DNA of 64,000 nucleotides from NCBI RefSeq assembly GCF_003319115.1, contig NZ_QOHF01000017.1:1-64000 (forward strand). Reading direction: 5' to 3'. The translations under genes and the position numbers were made by a program. Position 1 is the first letter of the stretch. Each line of letters begins with the position of its first letter. The notes beneath the pieces were generated by a model, which had not been told where the DNA came from, ran no database searches, and worked only from the letters and a program-made list of their open reading frames with translations. Source of the stretch: Geodermatophilus sp. TF02-6. Lineage in GTDB: Bacteria; Actinomycetota; Actinomycetes; Mycobacteriales; Geodermatophilaceae. This document shows positions 11,893 through 21,062 of the stretch, piece by piece.

Positions 11893-12216
11893 ATGGAGAC
11901 GCTCACCCCTGCGGAGGTCGCCGCTGTCCTGGGGGTCTCGCCCAACCGGGTCCGCCAGCTGCTGCGCGAGTACAAGCTCATGGCGGTGCCCGGCAGCGGC
12001 AACAGCCGCATCCCCGCCGACTTCCTGCAGGACGGCGCGGTCCTCAAGCACCTGCCCGGCCTGATCACCGTGCTCAGGGACGGCGGGTTCAGCGACGAGG
12101 AGGCCTTCGCGTGGCTGTTCCGCGCCGACGACTCGCTGCCCGGCACCCCGGTGCAGGCGCTGCGCAGCGACCGGCACGGCGAGGCCACCCGCCGGGCTCA
12201 GGCGTTGGCGTTCTGA
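11893..12216 (+). CDS. Rv2175c-family helix-turn-helix DNA-binding protein
   Basis: A 107-residue protein. The N-terminal half ([29 protein letters not shown]) is a winged helix-turn-helix of MerR/excisionase type. The C-terminal half ([37 protein letters not shown]) is characteristic of Rv2175c. In M. tuberculosis, Rv2175c is phosphorylated by PknL, and the gene pair is adjacent there. Here glyA and its riboswitch separate them. A TAGGCT box 10 bases before the ATG suggests a short or absent leader. It ends seven bases before crtYc and may be cotranscribed with it. Confidence 0.85.
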   Translation: METLTPAEVAAVLGVSPNRVRQLLREYKLMAVPGSGNSRIPADFLQDGAVLKHLPGLITVLRDGGFSDEEAFAWLFRADDSLPGTPVQALRSDRHGEATRRAQALAF

Positions 12217-12223
12217 TCCTCCC

Positions 12224-12586
12224 GTGGGTCACCTGACGTACCTGGCGCTGCTGGTCGGCTGCCTGGTCGTCACCACGCCGCTGGAGCTGGTGCTGCGGGT
12301 GCGGGTCTACGCCCGCTGGCGGCGGCTGCTGCTGGCGGTCGCCCCGGAGTTCGCCGTGTTCGTGGCCTGGGTGCTCTACGCCATCGCACAGGGTCACTGG
12401 AACTACTCGGCCGAGCTCACCCTCGGCGTCCGGCTGCCCGGCGGCATCCCGGTCGAGGAGGTGCTGTTCTTCCTCGTCGTCCCGCTGTGCTCGGTGCTCG
12501 CGCTGGAGGCGGTGCGCCGGGTCACCGGCTGGGACGCCGGCTACCCGGCCGAGGAGGCCGAGCCGGTGGCGCAGGAGCGGTCGTGA
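12224..12586 (+). CDS. crtYc: Lycopene cyclase subunit CrtYc
   Basis: A 120-residue membrane protein with three hydrophobic helices and the family motif [16 protein letters not shown] near residue 74. It is one half of the heterodimeric actinobacterial lycopene cyclase (CrtYc/CrtYd), which forms beta or epsilon rings on the C40 backbone in the membrane. The downstream partner overlaps it by four bases (GTGA). The start is GTG at 12224. The ring type cannot be read from sequence alone. Confidence 0.88.
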   Translation: MGHLTYLALLVGCLVVTTPLELVLRVRVYARWRRLLLAVAPEFAVFVAWVLYAIAQGHWNYSAELTLGVRLPGGIPVEEVLFFLVVPLCSVLALEAVRRVTGWDAGYPAEEAEPVAQERS

Positions 12587-12930
12587 GCTACTCCGCCCTC
12601 GCGGTCACCGCCGTCGTCGCCGTCCTCGTCGTCGACCTGGCCGTCTACCGCACCCGGATGGTCACCCGCCCGGTGTTCTGGGTGGCCTACGCGATCATCC
12701 TGACCTTCCAGCTGCTGGTGAACGGCGTGCTGACCGGCCTGGACGTGGTCACCTACGACCCGGACACCATCTGGGGCCCGCGGATCGCCTACGCCCCGGT
12801 CGAGGACCTGCTGTTCGGCTTCGCCATGGTCACCCTGACCCTGGCCAGCTGGGCGGCGGTCAACCGGCGGGCGAACACCGCCAGGCGCCGCGGCCGGGAC
12901 ACCCGCACGCGGCGGTCGAGCACCCGGTAG
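12583..12930 (+). CDS. crtYd: Lycopene cyclase subunit CrtYd
   Basis: A 115-residue second cyclase subunit with three hydrophobic segments and the motif IAYAPVEDLLFGFAMV, the counterpart of PVEEVLFF in CrtYc. The GTG start overlaps the crtYc stop. After residue 95 the chain ends in an Arg-rich tail that lies over the 3' end of crtB on the other strand. The 142-base antisense overlap (12789-12930) is real if no frameshift exists, since both ends are stop codons. Confidence 0.88.
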   Translation: MSYSALAVTAVVAVLVVDLAVYRTRMVTRPVFWVAYAIILTFQLLVNGVLTGLDVVTYDPDTIWGPRIAYAPVEDLLFGFAMVTLTLASWAAVNRRANTARRRGRDTRTRRSSTR

Positions 12931-13742
12931 TCGGCCCGCTCGATCTCGGTGAGGATGCCGCCGTAGAGGGCGGTCGCCGCGCGCACGCAGTCGCGGGACT
13001 CCGGCGCCAGCATCGGCGTTCCGGGGGCGGCGTCGTCGTAGCGGCGGCGCACGATGGCGATCATCTCCCGCATGAGCTCGCCGAAGTTGCGGTCGTACCG
13101 CTTGGCCGCCAGCTGCTCGCGGGTCACGCCGTGCGCGGCCATGAGGTCGGCGGGCAGGTAGACCCGGCCGCGGTCGACGTCCTCGGCGACGTCGCGGCAG
13201 AAGTTGGTCAGCTGGAACGCCTCGCCCAGCGCGATGGCGTGCGGCGCGGCCTCCTCGCGGGCCACCCCGGGCGCGGTGCCCAGCACCGGCAGCACCTGCA
13301 GCCCGATCACCGCCGCCGAGCCCCACGTGTAGCGGTCGAGGGCGGCCGTGTCGGCGTAGCCGGTGACCTCGAGGTCGCTGGTCATCGCGGCGAGGAAGTC
13401 GACCAGGTGCTCGACCGGGATCCGGTACCGGCGGTAGGTGTGCACCAGCGCCAGCCGCACCGGGTCGGCCGACCAGCCGGCGTCCAGCTCGGCGAGCACC
13501 GCCCGCGACCACGCGAGCAGGTCGCCGGCCGGGTCGGCACCGGGGACGTCGACCAGGTCGTCGGCGGTGCGCGCGGCGGCGTACAGGGCGTGGATCGCCG
13601 GACGGCGGTCGGGCGTGAGCAGCCGGGTGGCCAGGTGGTAGCTCTTGCCGTGCCGGGCGGCGATCGCGGCGCAGTGCCGGTAGGCGGCGTCCAGCCGTGC
13701 CTGCTGCTCGGCCCGCGTCGAGGGTGGCTGGACGACGCTCAC
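12789..13742 (-). CDS. crtB: Phytoene synthase
   Basis: A 317-residue head-to-head prenyl synthase joining two GGPP molecules to phytoene. The first Asp-rich motif is in YAAARTADDLVD, and the second is the NFCRDVAEDVDRGRVYLP block. The substrate loop HGKSYHLATRLL is near the N-terminus. The GTG start overlaps the crtI stop (GTGA). The C-terminal 20 residues (after AVFARRL) go beyond the conserved fold and overlap crtYd in antisense. It is the last gene of the crtE-crtI-crtB operon. Confidence 0.93.
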   Translation of the reverse strand: MSVVQPPSTRAEQQARLDAAYRHCAAIAARHGKSYHLATRLLTPDRRPAIHALYAAARTADDLVDVPGADPAGDLLAWSRAVLAELDAGWSADPVRLALVHTYRRYRIPVEHLVDFLAAMTSDLEVTGYADTAALDRYTWGSAAVIGLQVLPVLGTAPGVAREEAAPHAIALGEAFQLTNFCRDVAEDVDRGRVYLPADLMAAHGVTREQLAAKRYDRNFGELMREMIAIVRRRYDDAAPGTPMLAPESRDCVRAATALYGGILTEIERADYRVLDRRVRVSRPRRLAVFARRLTAAQLARVRVTMAKPNSRSSTGA

Positions 13743-15277
13743 CGGGTCCGCGCCGTTCCGGGAGGGGCCATCGTGGCCACTCCGGCCCTCGACGGGCCGG
13801 TGATCCGCTCGGCGGCCAGCCGGCCGCTGATGACGACCATCGGCACGCCCACGCCCGGCTGCACGCTCGACCCGGCGAGGACGACGTTCTCCGGGCCGCG
13901 GCGGGGCAGGGTCGGCGTCCGGAACGGGCCGGTCTGGCCGAAGGTGTGGGCCAGGGCGAACGGGGTGCCGGCGGCCATGCCCTGCGCGGCCCAGGTCAGC
14001 GGGGTGTCCACGTGCTCCACCTCGATCGCTGCGGTCAGTCCGGTCCAGCCGCGGCCCTCCAGCGCGGCCAGCACCTCCTCGCGGTAGCGCGGGGTCAGCG
14101 TCGTCCAGTCCAGGTCGGGGTTGCCGCCGCTCCCCGGGTCCAGGTTGGGTGTGGGCGCCACGATGCTGAGCACCTGCCCGCCGTCGGGGGCCAGGCTGCG
14201 GTCGGTGACCGACGGCATGCTCACCAGCAGGCTCGGGTCGCTCATCGGCCGGCCGTCGCGGGTGAGCTCGGCGAACACCTCCCGCCAGGCGGCGCCGAAG
14301 CTGATCGTGTGGTGCGCCTGGCCGGGCAGCTCGGCGCGCACGCCCACGTGCAGCGCCACGCAGGAGGGCGAGTACACCGGGCGGCGGCGCCGGGCGAACC
14401 CGGGCACGAGGCGCTCGGGTGAGTCCACGGTGACGACCACGACGTCGGCGGGCAGCCGCTCGCCGTCGTCGGTGAGCACCCCGGTGACCCGCCGTCCGGC
14501 GCCGTCGAGCCGCTCGACCGACGTGCCGTACCGGAACTCGACCCCCGCGTCGGCGGCGGCCGCGGCCATCGCCCGGGGGACGGCGGCGATGCCACCCACC
14601 GGGTGCCACACGCCGGCGCCGATGTCGAGCTGGGCGATGACGGCGTAGGCGGCGATCGCCCGGTACGGGCTGACCCCGGCGTAGAGCGCCTGGAAGCTGA
14701 ACAGCCGGCGCAGCCGGTCGTCGGTGAAGTGCCGCTCGACGTGCCGGGAGAGCCGGCCGAACCCGCCGCGGCGGACCAGCGCGACCAGCTCGGGGCCCAG
14801 CAGGTCGAGCGGGGTGTCGAGGTTGCGGTCGATGAAGGTGGACAGCTGCAGCCGGTACAGCTCGGCCAGGTCGGCCAGGTAGCGGCGCAGCGCCGCGGCC
14901 TCGCCCGGCCCGCACAGCGCCTCGACCTCGGCGGCGAAGGCGTCCACGTCGGCGTGCACGTCCAGGTGCGAGCCGTCGGCGAACCGCGCCCGGTAGGTGG
15001 TCTCCAGCGGTACGAGGGTCAGCCGGTGCTCCGGCTTCTCGCCGACCGCGGCGAGGGCGTCCGCGACCAGCTCGGGCGCGGTGAACACCGAGGGGCCGGT
15101 GTCGAGGGCGTACCCGCGCAGCTCGACCCGGCCGGCGCGTCCGCCGGGACCCGGGGCCCGCTCGACGACGGTGACCTCCCGGCCGGCGCCGCGCAGCCGC
15201 AGCGCCGCCGACAGGCCGGCCAGACCGGCGCCCACGACGACGACGCGGTCGGTGCGGCCCGGGACGGTGCGCGCCAT
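13739..15277 (-). CDS. crtI: Phytoene desaturase
   Basis: A 512-residue FAD-dependent desaturase making lycopene (or neurosporene) from phytoene. It opens with the dinucleotide-binding motif VVVGAGLAGLSAALRLRGAGREVTVVE written across residues 12-38, followed by GGRAG. It closes with the bacterial CrtI signature VVLAGSSVQPGVGVPMVVISG. The ATG shares one base with the crtE stop (TGATG), and the stop overlaps crtB. Full length and order fit a canonical operon. The number of desaturation steps cannot be predicted. Confidence 0.94.
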   Translation of the reverse strand: MARTVPGRTDRVVVVGAGLAGLSAALRLRGAGREVTVVERAPGPGGRAGRVELRGYALDTGPSVFTAPELVADALAAVGEKPEHRLTLVPLETTYRARFADGSHLDVHADVDAFAAEVEALCGPGEAAALRRYLADLAELYRLQLSTFIDRNLDTPLDLLGPELVALVRRGGFGRLSRHVERHFTDDRLRRLFSFQALYAGVSPYRAIAAYAVIAQLDIGAGVWHPVGGIAAVPRAMAAAAADAGVEFRYGTSVERLDGAGRRVTGVLTDDGERLPADVVVVTVDSPERLVPGFARRRRPVYSPSCVALHVGVRAELPGQAHHTISFGAAWREVFAELTRDGRPMSDPSLLVSMPSVTDRSLAPDGGQVLSIVAPTPNLDPGSGGNPDLDWTTLTPRYREEVLAALEGRGWTGLTAAIEVEHVDTPLTWAAQGMAAGTPFALAHTFGQTGPFRTPTLPRRGPENVVLAGSSVQPGVGVPMVVISGRLAAERITGPSRAGVATMAPPGTARTR

Positions 15278-16416
15278 CAGGCGGTGCGGGTGGTCGCTGC
15301 CACGGCGAGCGCGTCGAGCGCGGCCCGGGCGTCGTCGGTGATCGGGGCGCCGGCGATGGCGGTGCGGGCCAGGGCGGTGCGCTCGGCGATGCGCTCCTCC
15401 ACCCGGACGCGGGCGCCGGTGCGCTCGATGAGGTCCCGCAGCGCGTCGAGGTCCTCGCTGCCGGCGTCCGGGTTGCCCAGCACCTCGGCGAGCAGCCGGC
15501 GGCCCTCGGCGTCCGCGGCCTGCTCGGCCAGCGCGATGAGCAGCGTCTGCTTGCCCTCGCGCAGGTCGTCGTCGGCGGACTTGCCGGTCACCGACGGGTC
15601 GCCGAACACCCCGAGGACGTCGTCGCGCAGCTGGAACGCCTCGCCGAGCGGCAGCCCGATCCCGGTGTACACGTCGGCGGCGCGCTCGCCCGCGCCGGCG
15701 ATCGCGGCGCCCAGCTGCAGCGGCCGCTGCACGGTGTAGCCGGCGCTCTTGTACCGGGCGACGGTGAGCGCGCCCTGGGCGCCGGGCAGTCCGCCGGCGG
15801 CGCGCAGCAGGTCCAGGTACTGCCCGGCGGTGACCTCGGTGCGCATGGTGTCCCACACCCCCCGGGCGCGCATCAGCGCCGCGGGGGACAGCCCCGAGTG
15901 GCGCAGCAGCTCGTCGGACCAGACCAGCGCCAGGTCGCCGACGAGGATGGCCGCGCCCACCCCGAAGGCGTCGCCGTCCCCGGCCAGCCGGCCGTCGCCG
16001 TGCCGCGCGGCGAACCCGACGTGCGTGGCCGGCCGGCCCCGGCGGGTCAGGGCGCCGTCCATGACGTCGTCGTGCACCAGGGCGCTGGTGTGCACGAACT
16101 CCAGCGCGGCGACCGCCCGCAGCACGGCCGCGTCGTCCTCGGCCGGGCCGTCCTCCTGGTGGTCGCCGAGCACGCCGCGCCAGCCCCAGTAGGCGAACAG
16201 CGGCCGCAGCCGCTTGCCGCCGTCGGCCAGGGCGCGCACCTCGTCGACGACCGGCAGGAGGGTGTCGTCCATCGCGGTGAGGGTCTCCCGCTGGACGTCG
16301 AGGAAGCCGGTGAGCGCGGCCGAGACGGCGCCGCGGACGCGGTCGAGCTCGGCGACGGCCGGCGGGGATGCCGGGGGGAGGGCGGTGGACTCGCGCTGCT
16401 GCGCCCCGGCGGTCAC
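15277..16416 (-). CDS. crtE: Geranylgeranyl diphosphate synthase
   Basis: A 379-residue trans-prenyltransferase supplying GGPP for carotenoids. GGKRLRPLF, the first Asp-rich motif [13 protein letters not shown] and the second region [14 protein letters not shown] with [13 protein letters not shown] are present. GTG at 16416 is chosen; a TATCGCC-like box (minus strand GATACT, 16423-16428) lies just upstream, suggesting a leaderless message. In M. tuberculosis the corresponding place holds idsA2 (Rv2173), beside the MTHFR-like gene. It is first of the crtE-crtI-crtB operon. Confidence 0.92.
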   Translation of the reverse strand: MTAGAQQRESTALPPASPPAVAELDRVRGAVSAALTGFLDVQRETLTAMDDTLLPVVDEVRALADGGKRLRPLFAYWGWRGVLGDHQEDGPAEDDAAVLRAVAALEFVHTSALVHDDVMDGALTRRGRPATHVGFAARHGDGRLAGDGDAFGVGAAILVGDLALVWSDELLRHSGLSPAALMRARGVWDTMRTEVTAGQYLDLLRAAGGLPGAQGALTVARYKSAGYTVQRPLQLGAAIAGAGERAADVYTGIGLPLGEAFQLRDDVLGVFGDPSVTGKSADDDLREGKQTLLIALAEQAADAEGRRLLAEVLGNPDAGSEDLDALRDLIERTGARVRVEERIAERTALARTAIAGAPITDDARAALDALAVAATTRTA

Positions 16417-16578
16417 GGTCCGAGTATCGCCCGCGACCCGAGTCGGCGCGGCCGGAAGCCGGGGCCCGGTCGGCGTCAACAGGTCGGCCTCCTCGTCCCT
16501 CGGCGGTCGCGCTGGTGCTGCGCGGTCTTCGCCCGGACGGCGTCCGCCGGATGCGGCACGGGCGGACGACGGGGTCCG

Positions 16579-16584
16579 TATCCT
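16579..16584 (+). promoter_or_regulatory. -10 element TATCCT for metF, leaderless arrangement
   Basis: TATCCT ends eight bases before the metF GTG, so transcription would begin at or next to the start codon. No Shine-Dalgarno is visible. Leaderless genes with a TANNNT box at this distance are common in actinobacteria. Confidence 0.45.
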
Positions 16585-16592
16585 CGGCAACC

Positions 16593-17495
16593 GTGACCCC
16601 CACCGTGCGCGAGCTGCTCGCCGACGCCCGGCCGACGTGGTCGTTCGAGTTCTTCCCGCCCAAGACCCCGGACGGCGCCACCCAGCTGTGGACGGCGCTG
16701 CGCGAGCTGGAGCGGCTGCGGCCCTCGTTCGTGTCGGTGACCTACGGCGCGGGCGGCTCGACCCGCGAGGGCACCGTCTCGGTGACCGAGCGGATCGCCA
16801 CCGAGACGACGATGACGCCGCTGGCGCACCTGACCGCCGTCGACCACAGCGTCGCCGAGCTGCGGCACGTGGTCAGCCGGCTGGCCGCCGCGGGGGTGCG
16901 CAACCTGCTGGCGCTGCGTGGCGACCCGCCCGGCGCCGACCCGCAGGCCGAGTGGGTGACCCACCCCGAGGGGCTCGCGTACGCGGCCGAACTGGTCGAG
17001 CTGATCCGCTCGATGGGCGACTTCTCCGTCGGCGTGGCCGCCTTCCCCGAGGGACACCCGCGTTCGCCGGACCCGGACAGTGACGTCGAGATGTTCGTGG
17101 GCAAGTGCCGGGCGGGCGCGGACTTCGCGATCACCCAGATGTTCTTCCGCGCCGAGGACTACCTGCGCCTGCGCGACCGGGTGGCCGCCCGCGGCTGCGA
17201 CGTCCCGCTCATCGCCGGGGTCATGCCGGTGACCAACGCCAGGCAGATCACCCGCATCGTGCAGCTGTCCGGGCAGGCGTTCCCCGAGGACCTGGCCGCC
17301 CGCTTCGCCGAGTTGGACGGCGACCGGCCCGAGGACCGGGCGGCGGTGCGCGCCTACGGCGTCGAGGTGGCCACCGAGCTGTGCCGGACCCTGCTGGACG
17401 AGGGGGTCCCCGGCATCCACTTCATCACCATGAACCGGTCGACGGCGACGCGTGAGGTGTACGCCAACCTGGCCGCGGTCGGCGCTACCCACTGA
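16593..17495 (+). CDS. metF: Methylenetetrahydrofolate reductase
   Basis: A 300-residue TIM-barrel flavoprotein reducing methylene-THF to methyl-THF for methionine synthesis. SFEFFPPKT holds the catalytic Glu, followed by [22 protein letters not shown], the FAD-binding Asp region and DFAITQMFF. The C-terminal [10 protein letters not shown] is conserved. It uses methylene-THF made by GlyA. The last 11 bases overlap the end of the convergent gene. GTG at 16593 fits the start of the family's conserved region. Confidence 0.93.
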   Translation: MTPTVRELLADARPTWSFEFFPPKTPDGATQLWTALRELERLRPSFVSVTYGAGGSTREGTVSVTERIATETTMTPLAHLTAVDHSVAELRHVVSRLAAAGVRNLLALRGDPPGADPQAEWVTHPEGLAYAAELVELIRSMGDFSVGVAAFPEGHPRSPDPDSDVEMFVGKCRAGADFAITQMFFRAEDYLRLRDRVAARGCDVPLIAGVMPVTNARQITRIVQLSGQAFPEDLAARFAELDGDRPEDRAAVRAYGVEVATELCRTLLDEGVPGIHFITMNRSTATREVYANLAAVGATH

Positions 17496-18129
17496 GCCGG
17501 GTCCCCGGCGCGGTCAGCAGCTCGGCGGTGCGGGTCGCGGCCCGGCGCAGGCCCTCCCGCTCGGCCGCGTAGCCGCCGGCCACCCCGACCACCGGCAGGT
17601 AGGCCAGCGCGCGGTGCCGCCGCTTGCCCCGCGGGCGGGCGTCGAGGGTGTCGTCGATGCGGCCGAGCAGCCGGGCGATGCGCCACAGCGTGCGGACGTT
17701 GCCGCGCACGCCGGCCCGCTCCTCCCGGGCGCCGAGCGCCTCCTCGGCGTAGCTGCCGCGCACCCGCTCCAGCAGCGGCTCGACCCGCTCGGCGGGCAGG
17801 TCGCGCTCCAGCAGGACCCGGGCCAGCAGCGACACCCGCTCGGCCGGGTCGCAGACCCCGTGCTCGGTCGCCACCCCGACGACGACCAGTGCCTGTACCG
17901 CCGCCCCGACGGTGTTCTGCAGCGGCAGCAGGTCGGCGACCTTGCCGGCCAGGCGCGGCGAGGCGCTGACTCCGGCGGCCACCCGGGCGACCCGGTCGGC
18001 CCACCACCGGTCGCGCTCGGCCTGCGGCAGCGCCGGTGGCCGGCCCAGCCGGCGGACCAGCGGAACGGTCAACCGGTCGACCCGGCGGAGGACGTCGACG
18101 ACGACCGCGTCGCCGATGGGAGGCGCCAT
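17485..18129 (-). CDS. Conserved actinobacterial protein of unknown function
   Basis: A 214-residue, Arg- and Leu-rich, mostly helical protein. I do not recognise a catalytic motif. A central stretch ([24 protein letters not shown]) is moderately hydrophobic and may be an amphipathic or membrane-surface helix. The Arg/Lys patch [26 protein letters not shown] follows. Convergent with metF with an 11-base overlap. Codon use matches the neighbours, so it looks native. Confidence 0.6.
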   Translation of the reverse strand: MAPPIGDAVVVDVLRRVDRLTVPLVRRLGRPPALPQAERDRWWADRVARVAAGVSASPRLAGKVADLLPLQNTVGAAVQALVVVGVATEHGVCDPAERVSLLARVLLERDLPAERVEPLLERVRGSYAEEALGAREERAGVRGNVRTLWRIARLLGRIDDTLDARPRGKRRHRALAYLPVVGVAGGYAAEREGLRRAATRTAELLTAPGTRLSG

Positions 18130-18184
18130 GCCCGCGCCCTACCCGCGGCCGCGGACGGACCATGCACGGCGACGTGCGCGAGGA

Positions 18185-18238
18185 CGTTCGATGCACAGTG
18201 TCGTTCAGTGCAGCGTCGTTCAATGCACAGTGTATTGA
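18185..18238 (+). promoter_or_regulatory. Operator-like direct repeats upstream of vapBC
   Basis: Three direct repeats begin with CGTTC: CGTTCGATGCACAGTGT (18185), CGTTCAGTGCAGCGT (18202) and CGTTCAATGCACAGTGT (18217). The last is part of the palindrome TCAATgcacagtgtATTGA (18220-18238). A TAGTCT box follows at 18247-18252, seven bases before the antitoxin start. Such iterons are typical binding sites for ribbon-helix-helix antitoxins, so autoregulation is likely. Confidence 0.6.
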
Positions 18239-18258
18239 GCCGGGGGTAGTCTGACCGC

Positions 18259-18516
18259 GTGGGCTCGTTGCTGCAGATCAGGGACGTGCCGGACGACGTC
18301 CGCCGCGCGCTCAAGTCGCGGGCAGCGGCCCGTGGGGAATCGCTGAACCGGTACCTGCTCGGTCTGCTCGAGCGCGACGCCGCCCGGCCCACCGTGCAGG
18401 AGGTCCTGGAGCGCGCTGCGCGCCGCACCGAGACGGCCACCGAGTCCGCGCTCGTCGCCCTGCACGAGGAGCGGGAGGAACGCGAGGGGCTGGGGGAGAT
18501 TCGGCCGACGCGGTGA
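18259..18516 (+). CDS. vapB: VapB/FitA-type ribbon-helix-helix antitoxin
   Basis: An 85-residue protein. The N-terminus LLQIRDVPDDVRRALKSRAAARGESLNRYLLGLLE is a FitA-like ribbon-helix-helix DNA-binding domain. The C-terminal half is charged and probably folds on binding the toxin. The stop overlaps the start of the PIN-domain gene by four bases. Three operator-like repeats lie immediately upstream. GTG start with no leader. Confidence 0.85.
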   Translation: MGSLLQIRDVPDDVRRALKSRAAARGESLNRYLLGLLERDAARPTVQEVLERAARRTETATESALVALHEEREEREGLGEIRPTR

Positions 18517-18902
18517 TCGTCGTCGACTGTGCGGCCGTGGTCGACGTCCTGACCGGGGTCGAGGGCAGCGATCCGCTGCGGAGCCGCCTCCTGGCCGAGG
18601 ACCTGCACGCGCCTGCGCTGCTGGACTACGAGGTGGTGTCGGCGCTGCGCCGCCTGGTTCGCCGTGGGGCGCTGAGCGCCGACGGGGCCACCGGCGTCCT
18701 CGCCGACTACAGCGACCTGGCGGTGGAGCGGTGGGCGGCGCATGACGCCCTCCGCCGCCGTGCATGGGTGTTGAGGGAGAACGTCTCGGCGTACGACGCG
18801 GCCTACGTCGCCCTGGCCGAGGCGCTGGAGTGTCCGCTGGTCACCCGGGACACACGACTGGCCCGCACCCCCGGACACGGTGCTCTCGTCGAGGTCCTGT
18901 GA
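18513..18902 (+). CDS. vapC: VapC-type PIN-domain ribonuclease toxin
   Basis: A 129-residue PIN domain. The acidic active-site residues are visible: Asp5 in IVVDCAAVV, Glu near 40 in LLDYEVVSALRR, Asp near 92 in SAYDAAYVALAE and Asp near 111 in LVTRDTRLAR. This is a complete set for Mg-dependent RNA cleavage. The substrate RNA is unknown; VapC toxins commonly cut tRNA or rRNA. It is coupled to the antitoxin gene. Confidence 0.88.
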   Translation: MIVVDCAAVVDVLTGVEGSDPLRSRLLAEDLHAPALLDYEVVSALRRLVRRGALSADGATGVLADYSDLAVERWAAHDALRRRAWVLRENVSAYDAAYVALAEALECPLVTRDTRLARTPGHGALVEVL

Positions 18903-19038
18903 CGCGGACCCTGCCAGTTCGGCCACGGCGTGCCGTCCTCCTCGCCGCGACCGGCTCACCGCTCGGAGTGCACCGCGCCCGGCGTCCCGACGACGACCGC
19001 CGAGGGCCCGGCGACACGCCGCCCGTACGGTGGGTCGC

Positions 19039-20145
19039 ATGGCCGCACGGGCGCACGGCGCGATCCGGCGCTGGGCGGTGGTCGGGCTCCTGGTCGCGAC
19101 CCTGCTGGTGCTGCCCTCGCTCGTGGGCGCGCTGCCCGCCGACGTGGGGGACGCGCCGGCGGCCGAGCTGCGGACCGCCGCTCTGGCCAGCGCGGACGTC
19201 GGCTTCTCCGGGTACGCGGTGTCGGCCGGCGGGCTCGCCCTGCCGGTCTCCGACCGGCTGACCGACGTGGCCGACCTGTTCAGCGACCGGACGCTGATGC
19301 GGGTGTGGTGGCGCGGCCCGACCGAGCACCGCGTCGACGTGGTCACCGCGGCCGGCGAGACCGACGTGCACCGCGATCCCGCCGGGACGTGGACCTGGGA
19401 CTTCGAGGCCGGGACGGCCACCCGCGGCGTCCCTGCGTCCCTGGCGCTGCCCACGGCGCCGGACCTGCTGCCCTCCTCGCTCGGTCGCCGGCTGCTGTCC
19501 GAGGCGCACGACGACGAGCTCTCCCGCACCGGCGCCCGCCGCATCGCCGGCCGCGAGGCGCAGGGGCTGCGGCTGGTGCCCTCGGACGCCGCCTCCTCGG
19601 TCGGCCGGGTCGACCTCTGGCTCGACCCGGCCAGCGGGCTGCCCCTGCAGGTCGAGGTCTACGCCGAGGGCGCGGAGCACGCCGCGCTGGACACCCGCTT
19701 CCTGGACCTCGACCTCGGCGACCCGCCGTCGCGGGTGCTGGCCTTCACCCCGCCGGCGGAGGCGAGGGTGCTCACCGCCCCCGACACCGACGACCTGATC
19801 GCGCAGGCCGAGCAGCGGGCACCGCTGGTCGCGCTGCCGTCGCAGCTGGCCGGGCTGACCCGCCGGACCCTCGACGGGGTGCCGCCGGCGGTCGGCGTGT
19901 ACGGCCGCGGCATCACCCTGCTGGCCGTGGCGCCCGTGCCGCCGCGGGTGGCCGGCGGGCTGGACACGACGCTGCGGGCCAGCCCGGACGCCGTCGTCGA
20001 CGCCCAGGGGGTGCGGGTCGCCGCCGGTCCGCTCGGCTTGATGCTGGTCGAGCGACCCGGCCGCACGGCCTACGTCCTGACCGGCACGGTCTCGCTCGAC
20101 GCGCTCGCCGAGGCCGCCCGCCGGCTGCCCGGGGTGCCGACGTGA
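19039..20145 (+). CDS. LolA-like/MucB-RseB-type secreted protein of an ABC transporter operon
   Basis: A 368-residue exported protein. An Arg-containing N-terminus precedes a hydrophobic segment (VVGLLVATLLVLPSLVGALPA, residues 12-32) that is a signal or anchor sequence. The body (TLMRVWWRGPTEHRVDVVTAAGETDVHRD, then VDLWLDPASGLPLQVEVY) has the half-barrel pattern of LolA/RseB-like lipoprotein-sorting folds. It is coupled by GTGA to an ABC ATPase, and then a permease. It may present a lipid or sense the envelope for that transporter. ATG at 19039 is preferred; TACGGT ten bases upstream could be a -10. Confidence 0.65.
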   Translation: MAARAHGAIRRWAVVGLLVATLLVLPSLVGALPADVGDAPAAELRTAALASADVGFSGYAVSAGGLALPVSDRLTDVADLFSDRTLMRVWWRGPTEHRVDVVTAAGETDVHRDPAGTWTWDFEAGTATRGVPASLALPTAPDLLPSSLGRRLLSEAHDDELSRTGARRIAGREAQGLRLVPSDAASSVGRVDLWLDPASGLPLQVEVYAEGAEHAALDTRFLDLDLGDPPSRVLAFTPPAEARVLTAPDTDDLIAQAEQRAPLVALPSQLAGLTRRTLDGVPPAVGVYGRGITLLAVAPVPPRVAGGLDTTLRASPDAVVDAQGVRVAAGPLGLMLVERPGRTAYVLTGTVSLDALAEAARRLPGVPT

Positions 20146-21062
20146 CCTCGGTGGTCCGCACCCGCGGCCTGGTCAAGCGCTACGGCCGGCTGCGTGCGGT
20201 CGACGGCATCGACCTCGACGTCCGCGCCGGTGACGTCTACGGCTTCCTCGGCGCCAACGGCTCGGGGAAGACGACGACGGTGCGCATGCTGCTGGGCCTG
20301 GTGCTGCCCACCAGTGGGGAGGTGGAGTTGCTGGGCGAGCGGATGCCGCGGGCCGCCCGGCGGGTGCTGCCGCGGGTGGGCGCGCTGGTCGAGGGGCCGG
20401 CCGCCTACGGGCACCTGTCCGGCCGGGCGAACCTGGCGCTGTTCGACGCCGCCGGGCCCGGCGGCCCGCGCCGCACCCGCCGGCGGCGGGTCGAGGAGGT
20501 GCTCGAGCAGGTCGGGCTGGGTGGCATCGACCGGCGGCCGGTGCGCGCCTACTCGCTGGGCATGCGCCAGCGGCTGGGGCTGGCCGCCGCGCTGCTGCGC
20601 CGGCCCGAGCTGCTCGTCCTCGACGAGCCCACCAACGGCCTGGACCCGCAGGGCATCACCGAGATCCGCGAGCTGCTGCTCGACCTGCACCGCGGCGGGA
20701 CGACGGTGTTCCTCTCCAGCCACCTGCTGGCCGAGGTCGAGCAGCTGTGCACCCGCGTCGGCGTGCTCGACCGCGGCCGGCTGGTGCTGCAGGACGAGCT
20801 GGCCACGCTCACCGCACCCACCGGCGCGACCGTCGTCCACACGCCGGCGGCCGACCGGGTGCCCGCCGTGCTCGACGGGCGGGTGGTCGCGGTCGACGGC
20901 TCCCGGGTGGTCGTCCGCGGCGCCGACCCGGCCGAGGTCAACGCGCTGCTGGTCGGCGCGGGTGTGCCGGTGACCGGCCTGGCGCTGCAGCGGCCCAGCC
21001 TGGAGGAGGTGGTCCTCGCCGCGGCGGGCAGCAGTCTCGACCGGGTGGAGGTGCACCGGTGA
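20142..21062 (+). CDS. ABC transporter ATP-binding protein
   Basis: A 306-residue DrrA/CcmA-type ATPase. Walker A is GANGSGKTT (near residue 40), the signature is YSLGMRQRLGLA (near 140), Walker B is LLVLDEPTNGLDP and the switch His is in SSHLLAEVE. The C-terminal extension of about 90 residues is usual in the drug/lipid exporter subgroup. The start overlaps the upstream LolA-like gene and the stop overlaps the permease. The substrate is unknown. Confidence 0.88.
   Translation: MTSVVRTRGLVKRYGRLRAVDGIDLDVRAGDVYGFLGANGSGKTTTVRMLLGLVLPTSGEVELLGERMPRAARRVLPRVGALVEGPAAYGHLSGRANLALFDAAGPGGPRRTRRRRVEEVLEQVGLGGIDRRPVRAYSLGMRQRLGLAAALLRRPELLVLDEPTNGLDPQGITEIRELLLDLHRGGTTVFLSSHLLAEVEQLCTRVGVLDRGRLVLQDELATLTAPTGATVVHTPAADRVPAVLDGRVVAVDGSRVVVRGADPAEVNALLVGAGVPVTGLALQRPSLEEVVLAAAGSSLDRVEVHR

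Noticed and set aside
16440-16592. A possible riboswitch upstream of metF
   Set aside because: A -10 box eight bases before GTG leaves no leader, and no known SAM riboswitch motif is visible.
13739-16681. A 980-codon open frame on the minus strand
   Set aside because: Only its last 512 codons are crtI. The upstream part is a GC-rich shadow of crtE in another frame.
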